Positions 36,492-44,134 of a DNA stretch of 59,282 nt are shown piece by piece; positions within the stretch are counted from its first letter, which is position 1; each line of letters starts with the position of its first letter. The notes below the pieces were generated by a model. That model searched no databases and was not told where the DNA came from. It saw nothing but the letters and a program-made list of their open reading frames with translations. The stretch comes from Pedobacter sp. V48 (GTDB lineage: Bacteria > Bacteroidota > Bacteroidia > Sphingobacteriales > Sphingobacteriaceae). A program made the translations under genes and the position numbers. Location of the stretch: the NCBI RefSeq assembly GCF_000523515.1, contig NZ_AWRU01000034.1, forward strand, positions 3,293 to 62,574. Direction: 5' to 3'.

Positions 36492-37988
36492 ATGAAAAAA
36501 AATATTACCCTATTCTCCTTAATTTTTGTTGCTATACAGGTTTCGGCCCAGTTTAACCTTCAAGGAAGGATCATAAATTACTCTGGTAAAGATGACTTAG
36601 TTATCAACACCCCATTGGTTTATGGTTTTCATAACGAGAACTCTATATCCATTCCTGTAGCTAAAAACGGTACATTCAATATCACCTTGCCTACTGAAGC
36701 GCAAAATTTTGTCAGTTTGATTTTTCAAAGACAGTTTTACACGCTTCTGATCACCAAGAATAAAACTTTAACCGTTAGTATAAATGATAAAAAACTAGCA
36801 CTCTTATCGGGGACAGCTTTGTCAGAAAACGAGCTTCTGCAAAAAATCGATATAATGGAAAATCCTATTTTTATGGAAGAACAGACCAGGCATCTTTATG
36901 AAGGCCTTAGCTTTTCCGAATTGAATACCAGGCTGATCCAACCTTATTTTGCAAAACGAGATGAAAAAATAAACACTATAACCACTTCAAAAATTTCATT
37001 AAAGAACAAAAAGCTGATCACATCAGAAGTAAAGTCTGTTGCTTACAATTATCTAAATGATTTTGCCAGAACACAGCTCAACAATAGGTCTACTATCGAC
37101 AGCATGATTATTAATATTTTTGATAATAGTATCATTAAACCTGACGTTCATCCTGCCGGCCCTCAGTATTATTCCTTTGCCGACAACTATCTACGCTATC
37201 TGGAAACCAAAGCTTTTTTAAGGATTAAGAAAGATAGCATCAAACCTACGGAGCCAATCCCGTACTATGGGATCAGTTTAGATAGTGCCAATGTCGTCGT
37301 AAAAAAATATGGAAAGCCATATTGGAGGTGGTTAGGAAGTACCAAGAACTTTCCTGAAGCGGTTACCGAACAGTATACATATCAGCAGATTATAAACTTA
37401 TACAACGATAAAGACTTAAGGCAAATAGCAGCACTTTCAGAGGTATTTAAAAAGCACTTTCCTCAAAGCAGATTTAACCAGGGGATTAATCAAAAAGTAA
37501 ATTCATTAAGGGAAATGCTTGCTCAGAACGAATCAAATACCGATATCGTGGTTTTAAACAATTATAACAAGATACAATCAGTTTATGATGTTGTAGCTAA
37601 GTATAAAGGCAAAGTGGTTTACCTTGATGTTTGGGGTACATGGTGCGGCCCCTGTAAAGAAGAGCTTAAGTTTATGCCTCAACTCAAATCCGCTTTTACC
37701 AATAAAGATGTTGTATTTCTTTACCTGGATATGGATGAGGAAGATCGTGATGTCATCTGGAAAGAGTTCATTAAAGTGAATGGATTAACAGGGGTACACT
37801 TCCGTAAGAACAGACAAACTATAGCCCCGCTATGGAAAGAATTATTGGCTGATAACCAAGATAAAGCTGAATATTACCCACAGTATTTCATTTTTGATAA
37901 AGAAGGAAGGGTAGCAATAAGTAAGGCTTTGCGTCCAAGCGACAGAGAAGCACTGTATCAACAAATCAACTCTGTCTTGGGTCGTTAA
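36492..37988 (+). CDS. TlpA-like thioredoxin protein with N-terminal DUF4369-type region
   Basis: About 498 residues from the ATG at 36492, which places a signal peptide (SLIFVAIQVSAQ) at the start. The N-terminal third is beta-rich and resembles DUF4369-type domains. The C-terminal thioredoxin domain has WGTWCGPCKEE with redox Cys385 and Cys388, and later QYFIFDKEG. It probably reduces disulfides in the periplasm. It is about 100 bases from the S41 gene. Confidence 0.8.
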   Translation: MKKNITLFSLIFVAIQVSAQFNLQGRIINYSGKDDLVINTPLVYGFHNENSISIPVAKNGTFNITLPTEAQNFVSLIFQRQFYTLLITKNKTLTVSINDKKLALLSGTALSENELLQKIDIMENPIFMEEQTRHLYEGLSFSELNTRLIQPYFAKRDEKINTITTSKISLKNKKLITSEVKSVAYNYLNDFARTQLNNRSTIDSMIINIFDNSIIKPDVHPAGPQYYSFADNYLRYLETKAFLRIKKDSIKPTEPIPYYGISLDSANVVVKKYGKPYWRWLGSTKNFPEAVTEQYTYQQIINLYNDKDLRQIAALSEVFKKHFPQSRFNQGINQKVNSLREMLAQNESNTDIVVLNNYNKIQSVYDVVAKYKGKVVYLDVWGTWCGPCKEELKFMPQLKSAFTNKDVVFLYLDMDEEDRDVIWKEFIKVNGLTGVHFRKNRQTIAPLWKELLADNQDKAEYYPQYFIFDKEGRVAISKALRPSDREALYQQINSVLGR

Positions 37989-38052
37989 TTTCAAAAATTG
38001 GTCGAGTAGCTTTTGTCATTAGGCGTTCTTTTTGATGATTTTGACACTTTGC

Positions 38053-38104
38053 TAAAACGCACGAAATTCTCCAAATCGATATTTGGGGGATTTTGTACGT
38101 TTTA
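38053..38104 (+). terminator. Imperfect hairpin downstream of thioredoxin gene
   Basis: TAAAACG (38053) and CGTTTTA (to 38104) enclose further imperfectly paired bases (CCAAAT / ATTTGG). It lies about 65 bases after the thioredoxin gene and may end that transcript or the minus-strand remnant that follows. The A/T-rich ends fit a bidirectional terminator. Confidence 0.4.
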
Positions 38105-38139
38105 ATACTCTTATATACCACAGACTAAATATATTTATT

Positions 38140-38369
38140 TTACCACTTCATTTCTCCGGTATTCACCTTGGCCCCGATCTGCAATGCAGTTTCAAAAACA
38201 AGGTTTGGATATTTGGCCTTTATGGGTTTGATTAACTCGGCTGATGTTTTAGCCTAAAATTAAGGAACTCTTTACATAGTTTTTCAAGATTTCTCAAACC
38301 TTGTACATCAATATTTTTTTCGAGCTTATTTTCAATCTCAACCTCCATTGCCTCTTTAGTAGAATTCAT
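38140..38369 (-). pseudogene. Frameshifted gene remnant at island edge
   Basis: A minus-strand frame from an ATG at 38369 gives 45 residues (MNSTKEAMEVEIENKLEKN...) to a stop at 38232. A second frame immediately after continues with protein-like sequence (LIKPIKAKYPNLVFETALQI) to a stop at 38140. Together they look like one short helical protein split by a frameshift, or two small genes. No family recognised. It sits at the boundary between the housekeeping region and the accessory island. Confidence 0.35.
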
Positions 38370-38553
38370 ATCACATTTTACTTTCAGTACCGGTCGGTTA
38401 GTTTCAAACAAATTTAGAAAAGTTCTTATGCTTTATTTTGGTCATTATCCTCAATTGATGTTATATGCCTAAGATACTAAGAATTTATAATACTAACTTC
38501 TAAGAACTAGTCCCTCAATCAAAAAACCTCTTATCTATATGTCCAATTTTACG

Positions 38554-38640
38554 AAATAAATGAACATAAAATCATCATCTGTTCATTTATTTTTCCTTTT
38601 CAATAACATGTTCATTTTTTTAATAAAAATGAACATGTTA
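38554..38640. promoter_or_regulatory. Two perfect palindromes, likely operators of fic
   Basis: Palindrome 1: AAATAAATGAACA (38554-38566) pairs with 38580-38592. Palindrome 2: TAACATGTTCATTTTT (38604-38619) pairs with 38625-38640, 16 bp without mismatch. Both share the box TGTTCA/TGAACA, which occurs five times in 38561-38704, the last copy directly before the fic ATG. This arrangement suits repression by a DNA-binding protein, perhaps the Fic protein's own winged-helix tail. Confidence 0.6.
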
Positions 38641-38664
38641 TGCTGGTGTGTCGATCACTATATG

Positions 38665-38672
38665 TATATTTG
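38665..38672 (+). promoter_or_regulatory. Candidate -7 element of fic
   Basis: TATATTTG matches TAnnTTTG and lies 34 bases before the ATG at 38706, between the second palindrome and the fifth TGAACA box, so bound repressor would block it. Confidence 0.45.
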
Positions 38673-38705
38673 TTTATAAGTTCATATATCACAAAAACTG
38701 AACAT

Positions 38706-39818
38706 ATGCCGCACGATAGGACACAGCCTTTCAACGATCTCCCATTGCTACCTCCATTTAACGATATGGAAGAAAATGTTGAAGTAATGAAGAAACTTGT
38801 TACTGCTTCACGCGCACTGGCAACTACAAATTCCAGTATCCATAGCCTTCCAAATCCTACTATACTGATTAATACAATTGCACTTCAAGAAGCGCAAACC
38901 TCTACGGCAATCGAGAACATATTCACTACAGAAGACGAACTTTACAAGGCGATTTCAGAAACCGTTCGCGAAGAAAATATTAAACCCGCCACAAAGGAGG
39001 TGCTCCGCTATCGGGAGGCCTTATGGGAGGGGTATAACATCATCCGAGAGAAAGGAAAGGTGGACATAGATAGCATTATTAGAACCTTCAGGCAAATTAA
39101 GAATGCTATAGCTGGGGTAAGACCACCACAAACCCTTACTGTGATTAGACGCGGACAAAGCGAATTCAGATCGGGTGAGGTAATATATACTCCTCCCAGA
39201 GGAACGGGCATCATAGAAGCCAAGATGGAAAATCTGGTAGAATATCTAAATGACGATATGAAATATCCGACTGACCCACTGATCAAAATGTGCATTGCCC
39301 ATTATCAGTTTGAAGCCATACACCCATTTTCAGATGGAAACGGAAGAACGGGTAGAATTTTGAATCTTTTATATCTTGTGAACAAAGGGCTATTAGGGCA
39401 ACCGGTACTCTATCTTTCCAAATACATTATGATCAACAAGGAAGACTATTACCACCACCTGAGCGGGGTTACCCAACGTGGTGCATGGAAGCCATGGGTG
39501 ATGTACATGTTAGATGCTGTCGAGAAAACAGCGGAGTTGACCAATCAATTAATCACAAGCATTCTCAACCAAATGGAAGCGACACTTGCCCATGGTAGGA
39601 CAGCTATTAAATGGTACAACAAGGAGGTCAATGAGGCGATCTTCAGCCAACCCTACATCAAACCAAAATTCATCGGAGAAATATTGGGCATTACCTCAAG
39701 AACTACTTTGACCAAATACTTCGGCGAACTCGTTGCCGCAAAGATCCTGAGCCCAGCAAAGGACGGAAAAGAGGTATATTATATCAACGACGACCTTATC
39801 CAAATTCTGAAGGGTTAA
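38706..39818 (+). CDS. Fic-domain protein with N-terminal inhibitory helix and winged-helix tail
   Basis: 370 residues from the ATG at 38706; a longer frame to 38640 would run into the palindrome. The Fic motif HPFSDGNGRTGR starts at His206, so the AMP-transferase site looks intact. The inhibitory motif [S/T]xxxE[G/N] is Ser66-x3-Glu70-Asn71 (TSTAIEN), placing it in class II (intramolecular antitoxin). A Fic_N-like region precedes it, and the C-terminus (about 305-370, FIGEILGITSRTTLTKYFGELV) is a winged helix. It likely AMPylates a cytoplasmic target and regulates its own gene. Target unknown. Confidence 0.88.
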   Translation: MPHDRTQPFNDLPLLPPFNDMEENVEVMKKLVTASRALATTNSSIHSLPNPTILINTIALQEAQTSTAIENIFTTEDELYKAISETVREENIKPATKEVLRYREALWEGYNIIREKGKVDIDSIIRTFRQIKNAIAGVRPPQTLTVIRRGQSEFRSGEVIYTPPRGTGIIEAKMENLVEYLNDDMKYPTDPLIKMCIAHYQFEAIHPFSDGNGRTGRILNLLYLVNKGLLGQPVLYLSKYIMINKEDYYHHLSGVTQRGAWKPWVMYMLDAVEKTAELTNQLITSILNQMEATLAHGRTAIKWYNKEVNEAIFSQPYIKPKFIGEILGITSRTTLTKYFGELVAAKILSPAKDGKEVYYINDDLIQILKG

Positions 39819-39931
39819 CTGCAGGATTGATACTCGCAGTAGAATTACTTTTTTTAGATACTTTTAGTAGCTCTGTAAAAGAAAAAGGCCATGAACATAT
39901 TCACATTCTTAAACGCATGTTGGTGTTATTT

Positions 39932-39960
39932 GTGGTCTCGGAGATATAGGACTCGAACTA
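39932..39960. repeat. tRNA-3'-end-like repeat, copy 1
   Basis: A 29-base segment matching 42151-42179 at 25 of 29 positions. Read on the minus strand it contains TTCGAGTC in a loop flanked by ATATAG/CTATAT, then CTCCGAGACCA, like a T-arm plus acceptor end. No complete tRNA cloverleaf can be folded around it. It may be an attachment-site remnant. Confidence 0.45.
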
Positions 39961-40094
39961 TATCATTGATGATATTCGGAATGCAGCAGGGCTGGAGAGG
40001 ATTCATTTAGCCTTTACCGCCCGGTACAAAGGGATTGTAGCATTTAAAATGTGAGCCCAGTGAAAAAAAACAACTGGCTTACTTATTATTGATG

Positions 40095-40126
40095 TGAGCC
40101 AATAAGAACCTATAATGGGCCGATAA
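40095..40126. repeat. Iteron cluster 1 (TGAGCC-ATAA type)
   Basis: Three abutting units: TGAGCCAATAA, GAACCTATAA, TGGGCCGATAA. They follow the 11-10-11 base pattern shared by all four clusters. Confidence 0.6.
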
Positions 40127-40225
40127 ACTATAACAGATTATAATATGATCCAGGAACAACGCCCTGCCTTTCAATCAGCTTCAATATGATCAGTTTGTCA
40201 AGCATAATAAAATTAAAGCAATTCA

Positions 40226-40257
40226 TGAGCCGTAAAGAACCGGTAATGAGCCAATAA
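40226..40257. repeat. Iteron cluster 2
   Basis: Three abutting units: TGAGCCGTAAA, GAACCGGTAA, TGAGCCAATAA, in the same 11-10-11 pattern. Confidence 0.6.
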
Positions 40258-40327
40258 TTAACGGTAATTATTACTAGCTTTCGAACCAAATCGATCGAAG
40301 GCAAAAGGTCACAAAACAAGAAAAGCT

Positions 40328-40369
40328 TGAGCCGCTATGAGCCGAAAAGAACCGATAATGAGCCGATAA
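40328..40369. repeat. Iteron cluster 3
   Basis: Four abutting units: TGAGCCGCTA, TGAGCCGAAAA, GAACCGATAA, TGAGCCGATAA. The last three repeat the 11-10-11 module. Confidence 0.6.
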
Positions 40370-40567
40370 TTGATCTTTGACAAAAATGGTAGCGTGGATA
40401 ACGCTGACGCCAGCTGTCATCCAATGCTAAAACCCAGGCAGAAATTAAGAAATTGTTACGTCAATTAGTATACAATTCATCTCGACGAGAATCGAACTCA
40501 TCAGATAGCCATTACATTGTCGGTTCCAAATTTCTCTAACAAATTACTTTCCATTTCTAAAAAGCCC

Positions 40568-41067
40568 TCAATCAAATAGGCTCCGATTGGTTCTTTTGAA
40601 TAATGTAAAATGGTTAATAACCGGCTCTGTTTCTTTTGATTGTAATGAAATCAGTGCACAGGCCGCCCGGAAATCCTTATAGTTTGTTTTCTTTAGTATT
40701 GCCTCAATAAATGGGATTCTAGATTTATCGTAAACTGCAGCGGCCAACAAATAGCCTAATTGATTTTTTTTACTGGCAGAATCTTGAAGTAACATATCTA
40801 TATTAAGTTCGTATAGGCTGCTAAATCTGAAATCCATTAAAGAAAATTCCTCACTTAATTTGTTTTGAAGCACCCCGGCTAAAATTGCACCTTTATCAGA
40901 GAAATAAAGCAAATGGTTATATTTTTCACCAAACTATCTATTCCGATATCAGCAAATTTACCAACTGCCAACTTCTCGAAATCCTCTTTAAACTCAAATA
41001 ATGATTGCGCACTAACATTGAGGCTGAAGAGGAGATACATAAAAAAAATACCAAAGAATTTTTTCAT
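40568..41067 (-). pseudogene. Frameshifted secreted protein
   Basis: A signal peptide (start 41067, FSLNVSAQ) leads into 62 residues and a premature stop. The protein-like sequence resumes in another frame at about 40930 (YNHLLYFSDKGAILAGVL) and runs to 40568. Adding one A to the A5 run near 40921-40925 joins them as SLVKKYNHLLYF, giving about 166 residues. It is either a recent mutation or a sequencing indel. No domain recognised; the C-terminal part is helical. Next to a membrane protein and a truncated effector-like gene, it could be an immunity-type or orphan secreted protein. Confidence 0.6.
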
Positions 41068-41082
41068 CTATAATTTATACAC

Positions 41083-41517
41083 TTAATCAAAAGGTTTCTC
41101 GTGTTGAACATAGATGCATAACAGGTTGGCTGTTATTGCCATTAAGTTTAATAAAACAAAAATGATTATCATCGACAACACAAATCCGTTATTCCAACCG
41201 TCATTAAAAAGTGGCGTAAATAGCATGCTAAATAATAATAACGATGATACTACGCAAACAATTCGTTTGTACCTGTTTTTTTTAAATCCGCTAAACATCA
41301 AGGTTATGAGAGAAAACAAAATTAAACCGTTATATATCGCATTGTAAAGGTACGGTAACTCTTCAAATGGGGCGGCATTCTTTGTTATTGTCAGCGCGGA
41401 GATTATTAAATACAAAAACATAAATACTGATATTTTTGTGTCATATATAACAACAAGACAAAATGCCACCCCCGTAAGGATATTTAATAGGCCAATATTT
41501 CTAGTTAAATAATGCAT
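41083..41517 (-). CDS. Four-helix membrane protein (possible immunity protein)
   Basis: 144 residues from ATG 41517, with four or more hydrophobic segments. A GTG at 41541 in frame would overlap the upstream gene by 14 bases. No family recognised. It is packed between the truncated effector-like gene (10-base gap) and the frameshifted secreted protein, all on the minus strand. Small membrane proteins in this position often protect against a neighbouring toxin, but that is only inferred from context. Confidence 0.6.
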   Translation of the reverse strand: MHYLTRNIGLLNILTGVAFCLVVIYDTKISVFMFLYLIISALTITKNAAPFEELPYLYNAIYNGLILFSLITLMFSGFKKNRYKRIVCVVSSLLLFSMLFTPLFNDGWNNGFVLSMIIIFVLLNLMAITANLLCIYVQHEKPFD

Positions 41518-41527
41518 ATATTTATGT

Positions 41528-41965
41528 TTATGGGCAAACACCTGTTTTTGCCGGCGCGGTCTTTGGCGCAGTCGCCGGCTCTAGCACTATACCTGGTTTT
41601 CCTTCTGTTTGCATTGTTTTCAACTTCGTATAAAGGCTGGCTGGAGATCTGCCAATAGTTACACTTACGATACCGGACTGAAGTTTAGCATTGGGAACAG
41701 AAAGCTGTTCAGCTGCAGGCCGAGTCGCATTGTAAACATCAACAGCATAGTCTACACAATTATAATCTTTTAAGTCATAACTTTTGTCTTTTTTTGTAGT
41801 CGCGGTTACTAAAGCTAACTCAAATGCACTTTGTGTTATATCCCTGCTTATACTTGCATTATATTCATGTGCTCCATTGTCATTGATTTCGCTTCCTACG
41901 GGTCCCATTGAAAGGCTCAAAATTCCAAAATTAGAATTACAGCCCTCTCTAAACAAGATGTACAT
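41528..41965 (-). CDS. Truncated effector-like protein with NCVDYA motif
   Basis: About 145 residues without signal peptide, beginning abruptly. The middle has DLKDYNCVDYAVDVYNATRP, a Cys-centred motif as in papain-like or amidase-type effectors, and the C-terminus is Ala/Pro/Thr-rich. The frame continues upstream past a TAA into a region with IS-end-like repeats (42008-42055), so the original N-terminus was probably lost. It may be the C-terminal domain of a larger secreted toxin or peptidase. Function not established. Confidence 0.5.
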   Translation of the reverse strand: MYILFREGCNSNFGILSLSMGPVGSEINDNGAHEYNASISRDITQSAFELALVTATTKKDKSYDLKDYNCVDYAVDVYNATRPAAEQLSVPNAKLQSGIVSVTIGRSPASLYTKLKTMQTEGKPGIVLEPATAPKTAPAKTGVCP

Positions 41966-42007
41966 TTTCCGAACATGTTGTTTATCAGAGATTTACCACA
42001 TATCCAG

Positions 42008-42055
42008 TGAGTCAGCATATTCAAAGTGGTGACTCACCGAATTACTCACTTTGAA
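42008..42055. mobile_element. Possible IS21-type terminal repeat remnant
   Basis: Three related boxes occur: GTGAGTCA (42008), GTGACTCA (42030) and TTACTCA (42043), with CAAAGTG/CACTTTG inverted around them. Tandem GTGAGTCA-like boxes about 22 bases apart are typical of IS21-family ends. No transposase gene is present, so only an end fragment may remain. Confidence 0.3.
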
Positions 42056-42095
42056 AACAGTAAAAGTTGAATAATTTGGCACCTCACCAAAACAA

Positions 42096-42129
42096 AAAAG
42101 CCTCCAAATCATCGATTTGCAGGCTTTTA
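42096..42129. terminator. Hairpin, probable terminator
   Basis: AAAAGCCT and AGGCTTTT pair around inner AAATC/GATTT with a two-base mismatch on each side. A- and T-rich on both ends, so it could act in both directions. Confidence 0.5.
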
Positions 42130-42150
42130 TACGTTTTGTTACTCATTTCA

Positions 42151-42179
42151 GTGGTCCCGGCGATACAGAACTCGAACTA
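42151..42179. repeat. tRNA-3'-end-like repeat, copy 2
   Basis: Matches 39932-39960 at 25 of 29 positions. On the minus strand it ends in CGCCGGGACCA, like an acceptor 3' strand plus CCA. The similarity continues weakly for about 60 bases to the right in both copies (ATGxxGCAGG...AGAGGA...CCxGGT). Confidence 0.45.
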
Positions 42180-42274
42180 CTTTCAAAGAGATTTAATCAT
42201 GGCGGCAGGCTTAGAGGACGATCTCTTTAACCCGCTTCCTCCTGGTTTAACAGGTCTTTAAAGGCAAAAATCAC

Positions 42275-42308
42275 GAAGCCAGCAATCAGTTTGCTGGCTT
42301 CTTTTTTT
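42275..42308 (+). terminator. Strong intrinsic terminator
   Basis: GAAGCCAGCAA and TTGCTGGCTTC form a perfect 11-bp stem with a 5-base loop followed by seven T. It faces the plus strand, although no intact plus-strand gene remains upstream, which suggests a lost gene. Confidence 0.75.
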
Positions 42309-42358
42309 CGGTTTACTTTTTGTCCCTGGATCGGATTGTATTGCTTGTTTAGCAATAA

Positions 42359-43126
42359 TCATATCAAAACATGGTATGTTTTTGGTCCCGCTCCGTACCT
42401 TTCAATTAATGCCAAAGCCCTTAATTTGACCAACATCCTTCTAACAATTACTTCGGATTTTCCTAATTTTATTGCAATGCGCCGGGTTGCAATTCCTGGG
42501 TTGTGCTGGATGATATAAAGTAAAAGCTTGTATTTAATCGTCAGGTTTTGCCCGGCACCGTATTTGGATAATTTAAGCATCAAAATTTCCTGAAAATCTA
42601 TCATTACCATCAGGCATGACAACACCCAATGGTCAATATTATCGCTGTTAAAGTCATCGACAAGACTGCGCGCCTTTTTTAAGCAGGTCAAATTTAGCCA
42701 CTGAATCCACGTATAACCCGAATGAATCAATAAAATACCTGCCACTTTTAAACTAATCCACCCACCAAACTGCCGAAAACTTTGGTCTGTTAGCAAACAA
42801 TGAATAAATAGCGCACACTTAACAGGTATTGGAATTTCTGTTGTTGTCTCAAACCAGTAAATCAATTCCTTGAAAGGTGCATAAAGTCCGATACCAACAG
42901 GCAGCATCTTTTGAAGTGCGGTATTAATATCCCAATCTTTGGCCATATCAGAAAGGAACCCATTTGATCTGGTTAAAGATTTCATCTCTTCCAAAAATTG
43001 TTGCTCTTTTCGTTTAACATCAGGCCACACCGCGTCAAACCTTTCAATGCTGCTGATGTACCGCAGCATTTGCCAGCTTGGTGTAAGTCTTAAACAGTCT
43101 TTTTCAATTTGGGGTAATAGTGTCAT
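42359..43126 (-). CDS. Degenerate Fic-like protein with winged-helix C-terminus
   Basis: 255 residues. The C-terminal 60 (KYKLLLYIIQHNPGIATRRIAIKLGKSEVIVRRML) form a winged helix-turn-helix. The preceding part aligns by eye with the late helices of Fic domains (VKCALFIHCLLTDQSFRQFGG, then a hydrophobic helix, then a WI-type segment), but the catalytic HPFxxGNGR is absent. It is likely a Fic-derived transcriptional regulator without AMPylation. An intact Fic gene lies 2.5 kb away. Confidence in the HTH is good; in the Fic relation moderate. Confidence 0.55.
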   Translation of the reverse strand: MTLLPQIEKDCLRLTPSWQMLRYISSIERFDAVWPDVKRKEQQFLEEMKSLTRSNGFLSDMAKDWDINTALQKMLPVGIGLYAPFKELIYWFETTTEIPIPVKCALFIHCLLTDQSFRQFGGWISLKVAGILLIHSGYTWIQWLNLTCLKKARSLVDDFNSDNIDHWVLSCLMVMIDFQEILMLKLSKYGAGQNLTIKYKLLLYIIQHNPGIATRRIAIKLGKSEVIVRRMLVKLRALALIERYGAGPKTYHVLI

Positions 43127-43268
43127 AAGCGCAGTATTTCATTAATAGATGATACAAATTTGGATTTGTTAGTCGTGCCGCACTCCAAAGATGGGAGCGG
43201 ATGGGGATTTATTCCGGCTATGATACGACAGCGGCAACTTCGATCCGGTTTTGGATATGATTAAAAAA

Positions 43269-43310
43269 TGAACCAATATGAGCCGATAAGAACCAATAAT
43301 GAGCCAATAA
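43269..43310. repeat. Iteron cluster 4
   Basis: Four abutting units: TGAACCAATA, TGAGCCGATAA, GAACCAATAA, TGAGCCAATAA. The last three repeat the 11-10-11 module of clusters 1-3, about 3 kb away. Confidence 0.6.
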
Positions 43311-43318
43311 AAATCCTA

Positions 43319-43540
43319 TCATAAAAGAATAGCTACCACACCGTAAACGATCATCAACATCCCGATCAGGTTTAAAAACCATTCAAAAAGCGGGATGACC
43401 TGTGATGACAAATAACTTGAAAAGACATTCAAGCCTGCAAAATTTTTGCGTTTGAACCTGCGCCTGCCGATCCAAAAACGTATCAGCAGCCCGGCAAAAA
43501 GCAGTATCGTCCCGATGGCATCAAAATCAAATACTTTCAT
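43319..43540 (-). CDS. Small membrane protein
   Basis: 73 residues with two hydrophobic helices (about 8-25 and 52-72) separated by a strongly basic loop (GRRRFKRKNF). It lies 1 base after the next gene's stop, so both belong to one minus-strand operon with 43542-43847. No function recognised; typical of mobile-element cargo. Confidence 0.5.
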   Translation of the reverse strand: MKVFDFDAIGTILLFAGLLIRFWIGRRRFKRKNFAGLNVFSSYLSSQVIPLFEWFLNLIGMLMIVYGVVAILL

Positions 43541-43541
43541 A

Positions 43542-43847
43542 TCAGGATTGTTTAGGTAAATGTTTCAATGCCTTATCCAGATCCTCCGGAATCACTGGCA
43601 GGCATTCCGACAATTTCAGGCGCAAAGATTCTTCCCCTTTAAATGCAAACGCTACCCGGATCGGTTCCGCGCTGGTGATACTCAGGATTTCGCTCTTTCT
43701 CTTCTTTAGTTTAAAATATACGTCCCACAGGGCGGAACTAAAATTGATTCCTATCCCTGTGACAATATGCCGTTTATAGGTTTTTCCGTTGCGTTTATGC
43801 ACAACCAGGTTAAACCTGAAATCATAGCCTATAGTAATTCCTTCCAT
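43542..43847 (-). CDS. Hypothetical protein of mobile-element type
   Basis: 101 residues, soluble, beta-rich first half (ITIGYDFRFNLVVHKRNGKTYKRHIVTG) and helical end. No family recognised. It lies among mobile-element genes (DUF3560, RadC) and is preceded by a hairpin at 43861-43880. Confidence 0.5.
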   Translation of the reverse strand: MEGITIGYDFRFNLVVHKRNGKTYKRHIVTGIGINFSSALWDVYFKLKKRKSEILSITSAEPIRVAFAFKGEESLRLKLSECLPVIPEDLDKALKHLPKQS

Positions 43848-43860
43848 CTTATAAAGTTTA

Positions 43861-43880
43861 AAGGGGGATCGCTCCCCCTT
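43861..43880. terminator. Palindromic hairpin between two hypothetical genes
   Basis: AAGGGGGA and TCCCCCTT flank TCGC: a perfect 8-bp G/C-rich stem. On the minus strand it is followed by TAAACTTTATAAG, so a weak terminator or attenuator is plausible. Confidence 0.5.
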
Positions 43881-43905
43881 GATGATTCAATAAATTATTT
43901 TGGTT

Positions 43906-44124
43906 TTATCTGCGGAAACGGAACAACCTTGTTCCCCGTCTTTTCAGATAACTGGCGGTATAACCGTTATCCTCAATGATGCCCCGCACCAGTTTTTCGG
44001 CAACTCCAGCGGTGTGCAGATCGCCCGGATGCATTTTCATATTGTCAAGATTATAGAAATGCTTAAGGGCTTTAGCCAGCTCAAACAAAGCTTTTTTATC
44101 GGTTTTATTTTCGTAGTTACACAT
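43906..44124 (-). CDS. Small hypothetical protein, mobile-element associated
   Basis: 72 residues, helical, basic C-terminus (YTASYLKRRGTRLFRFRR) that could bind nucleic acid. It lies 10 bases after the DUF3560 gene in the same direction. No family recognised. Confidence 0.5.
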   Translation of the reverse strand: MCNYENKTDKKALFELAKALKHFYNLDNMKMHPGDLHTAGVAEKLVRGIIEDNGYTASYLKRRGTRLFRFRR

Positions 44125-44134
44125 AGTGATAAGA

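Larger units (their letters stand above)
39819..40567. other. Intergenic stretch with iterons and tRNA-end-like sequence
   Basis: No convincing gene in 750 bases. It holds the tRNA-3'-like segment at 39932-39960, three of the four iteron clusters, and a second T-arm-like sequence at 40481-40500. The reading frames present are short and interrupted. Confidence 0.6.
41966..42358. other. Region of remnants between broken effector and HTH gene
   Basis: About 390 bases without an intact gene. It contains IS-end-like repeats, two hairpins, the second tRNA-end-like repeat and a 20-residue frame (42199-42261, MAAGLEDDLFNPLPPGL...) that may be the 3' tail of a lost gene. Confidence 0.5.

Noticed and set aside
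40095..40369. Repeats considered as a CRISPR array
   Set aside because: Units are 10-11 bases, abutting without spacers, and no cas genes are present.
42151..42230. Minus-strand tRNA gene
   Set aside because: Only the acceptor/T-arm end is tRNA-like. The T-stem does not pair well and no 5' acceptor strand, D-arm or anticodon arm can be placed.
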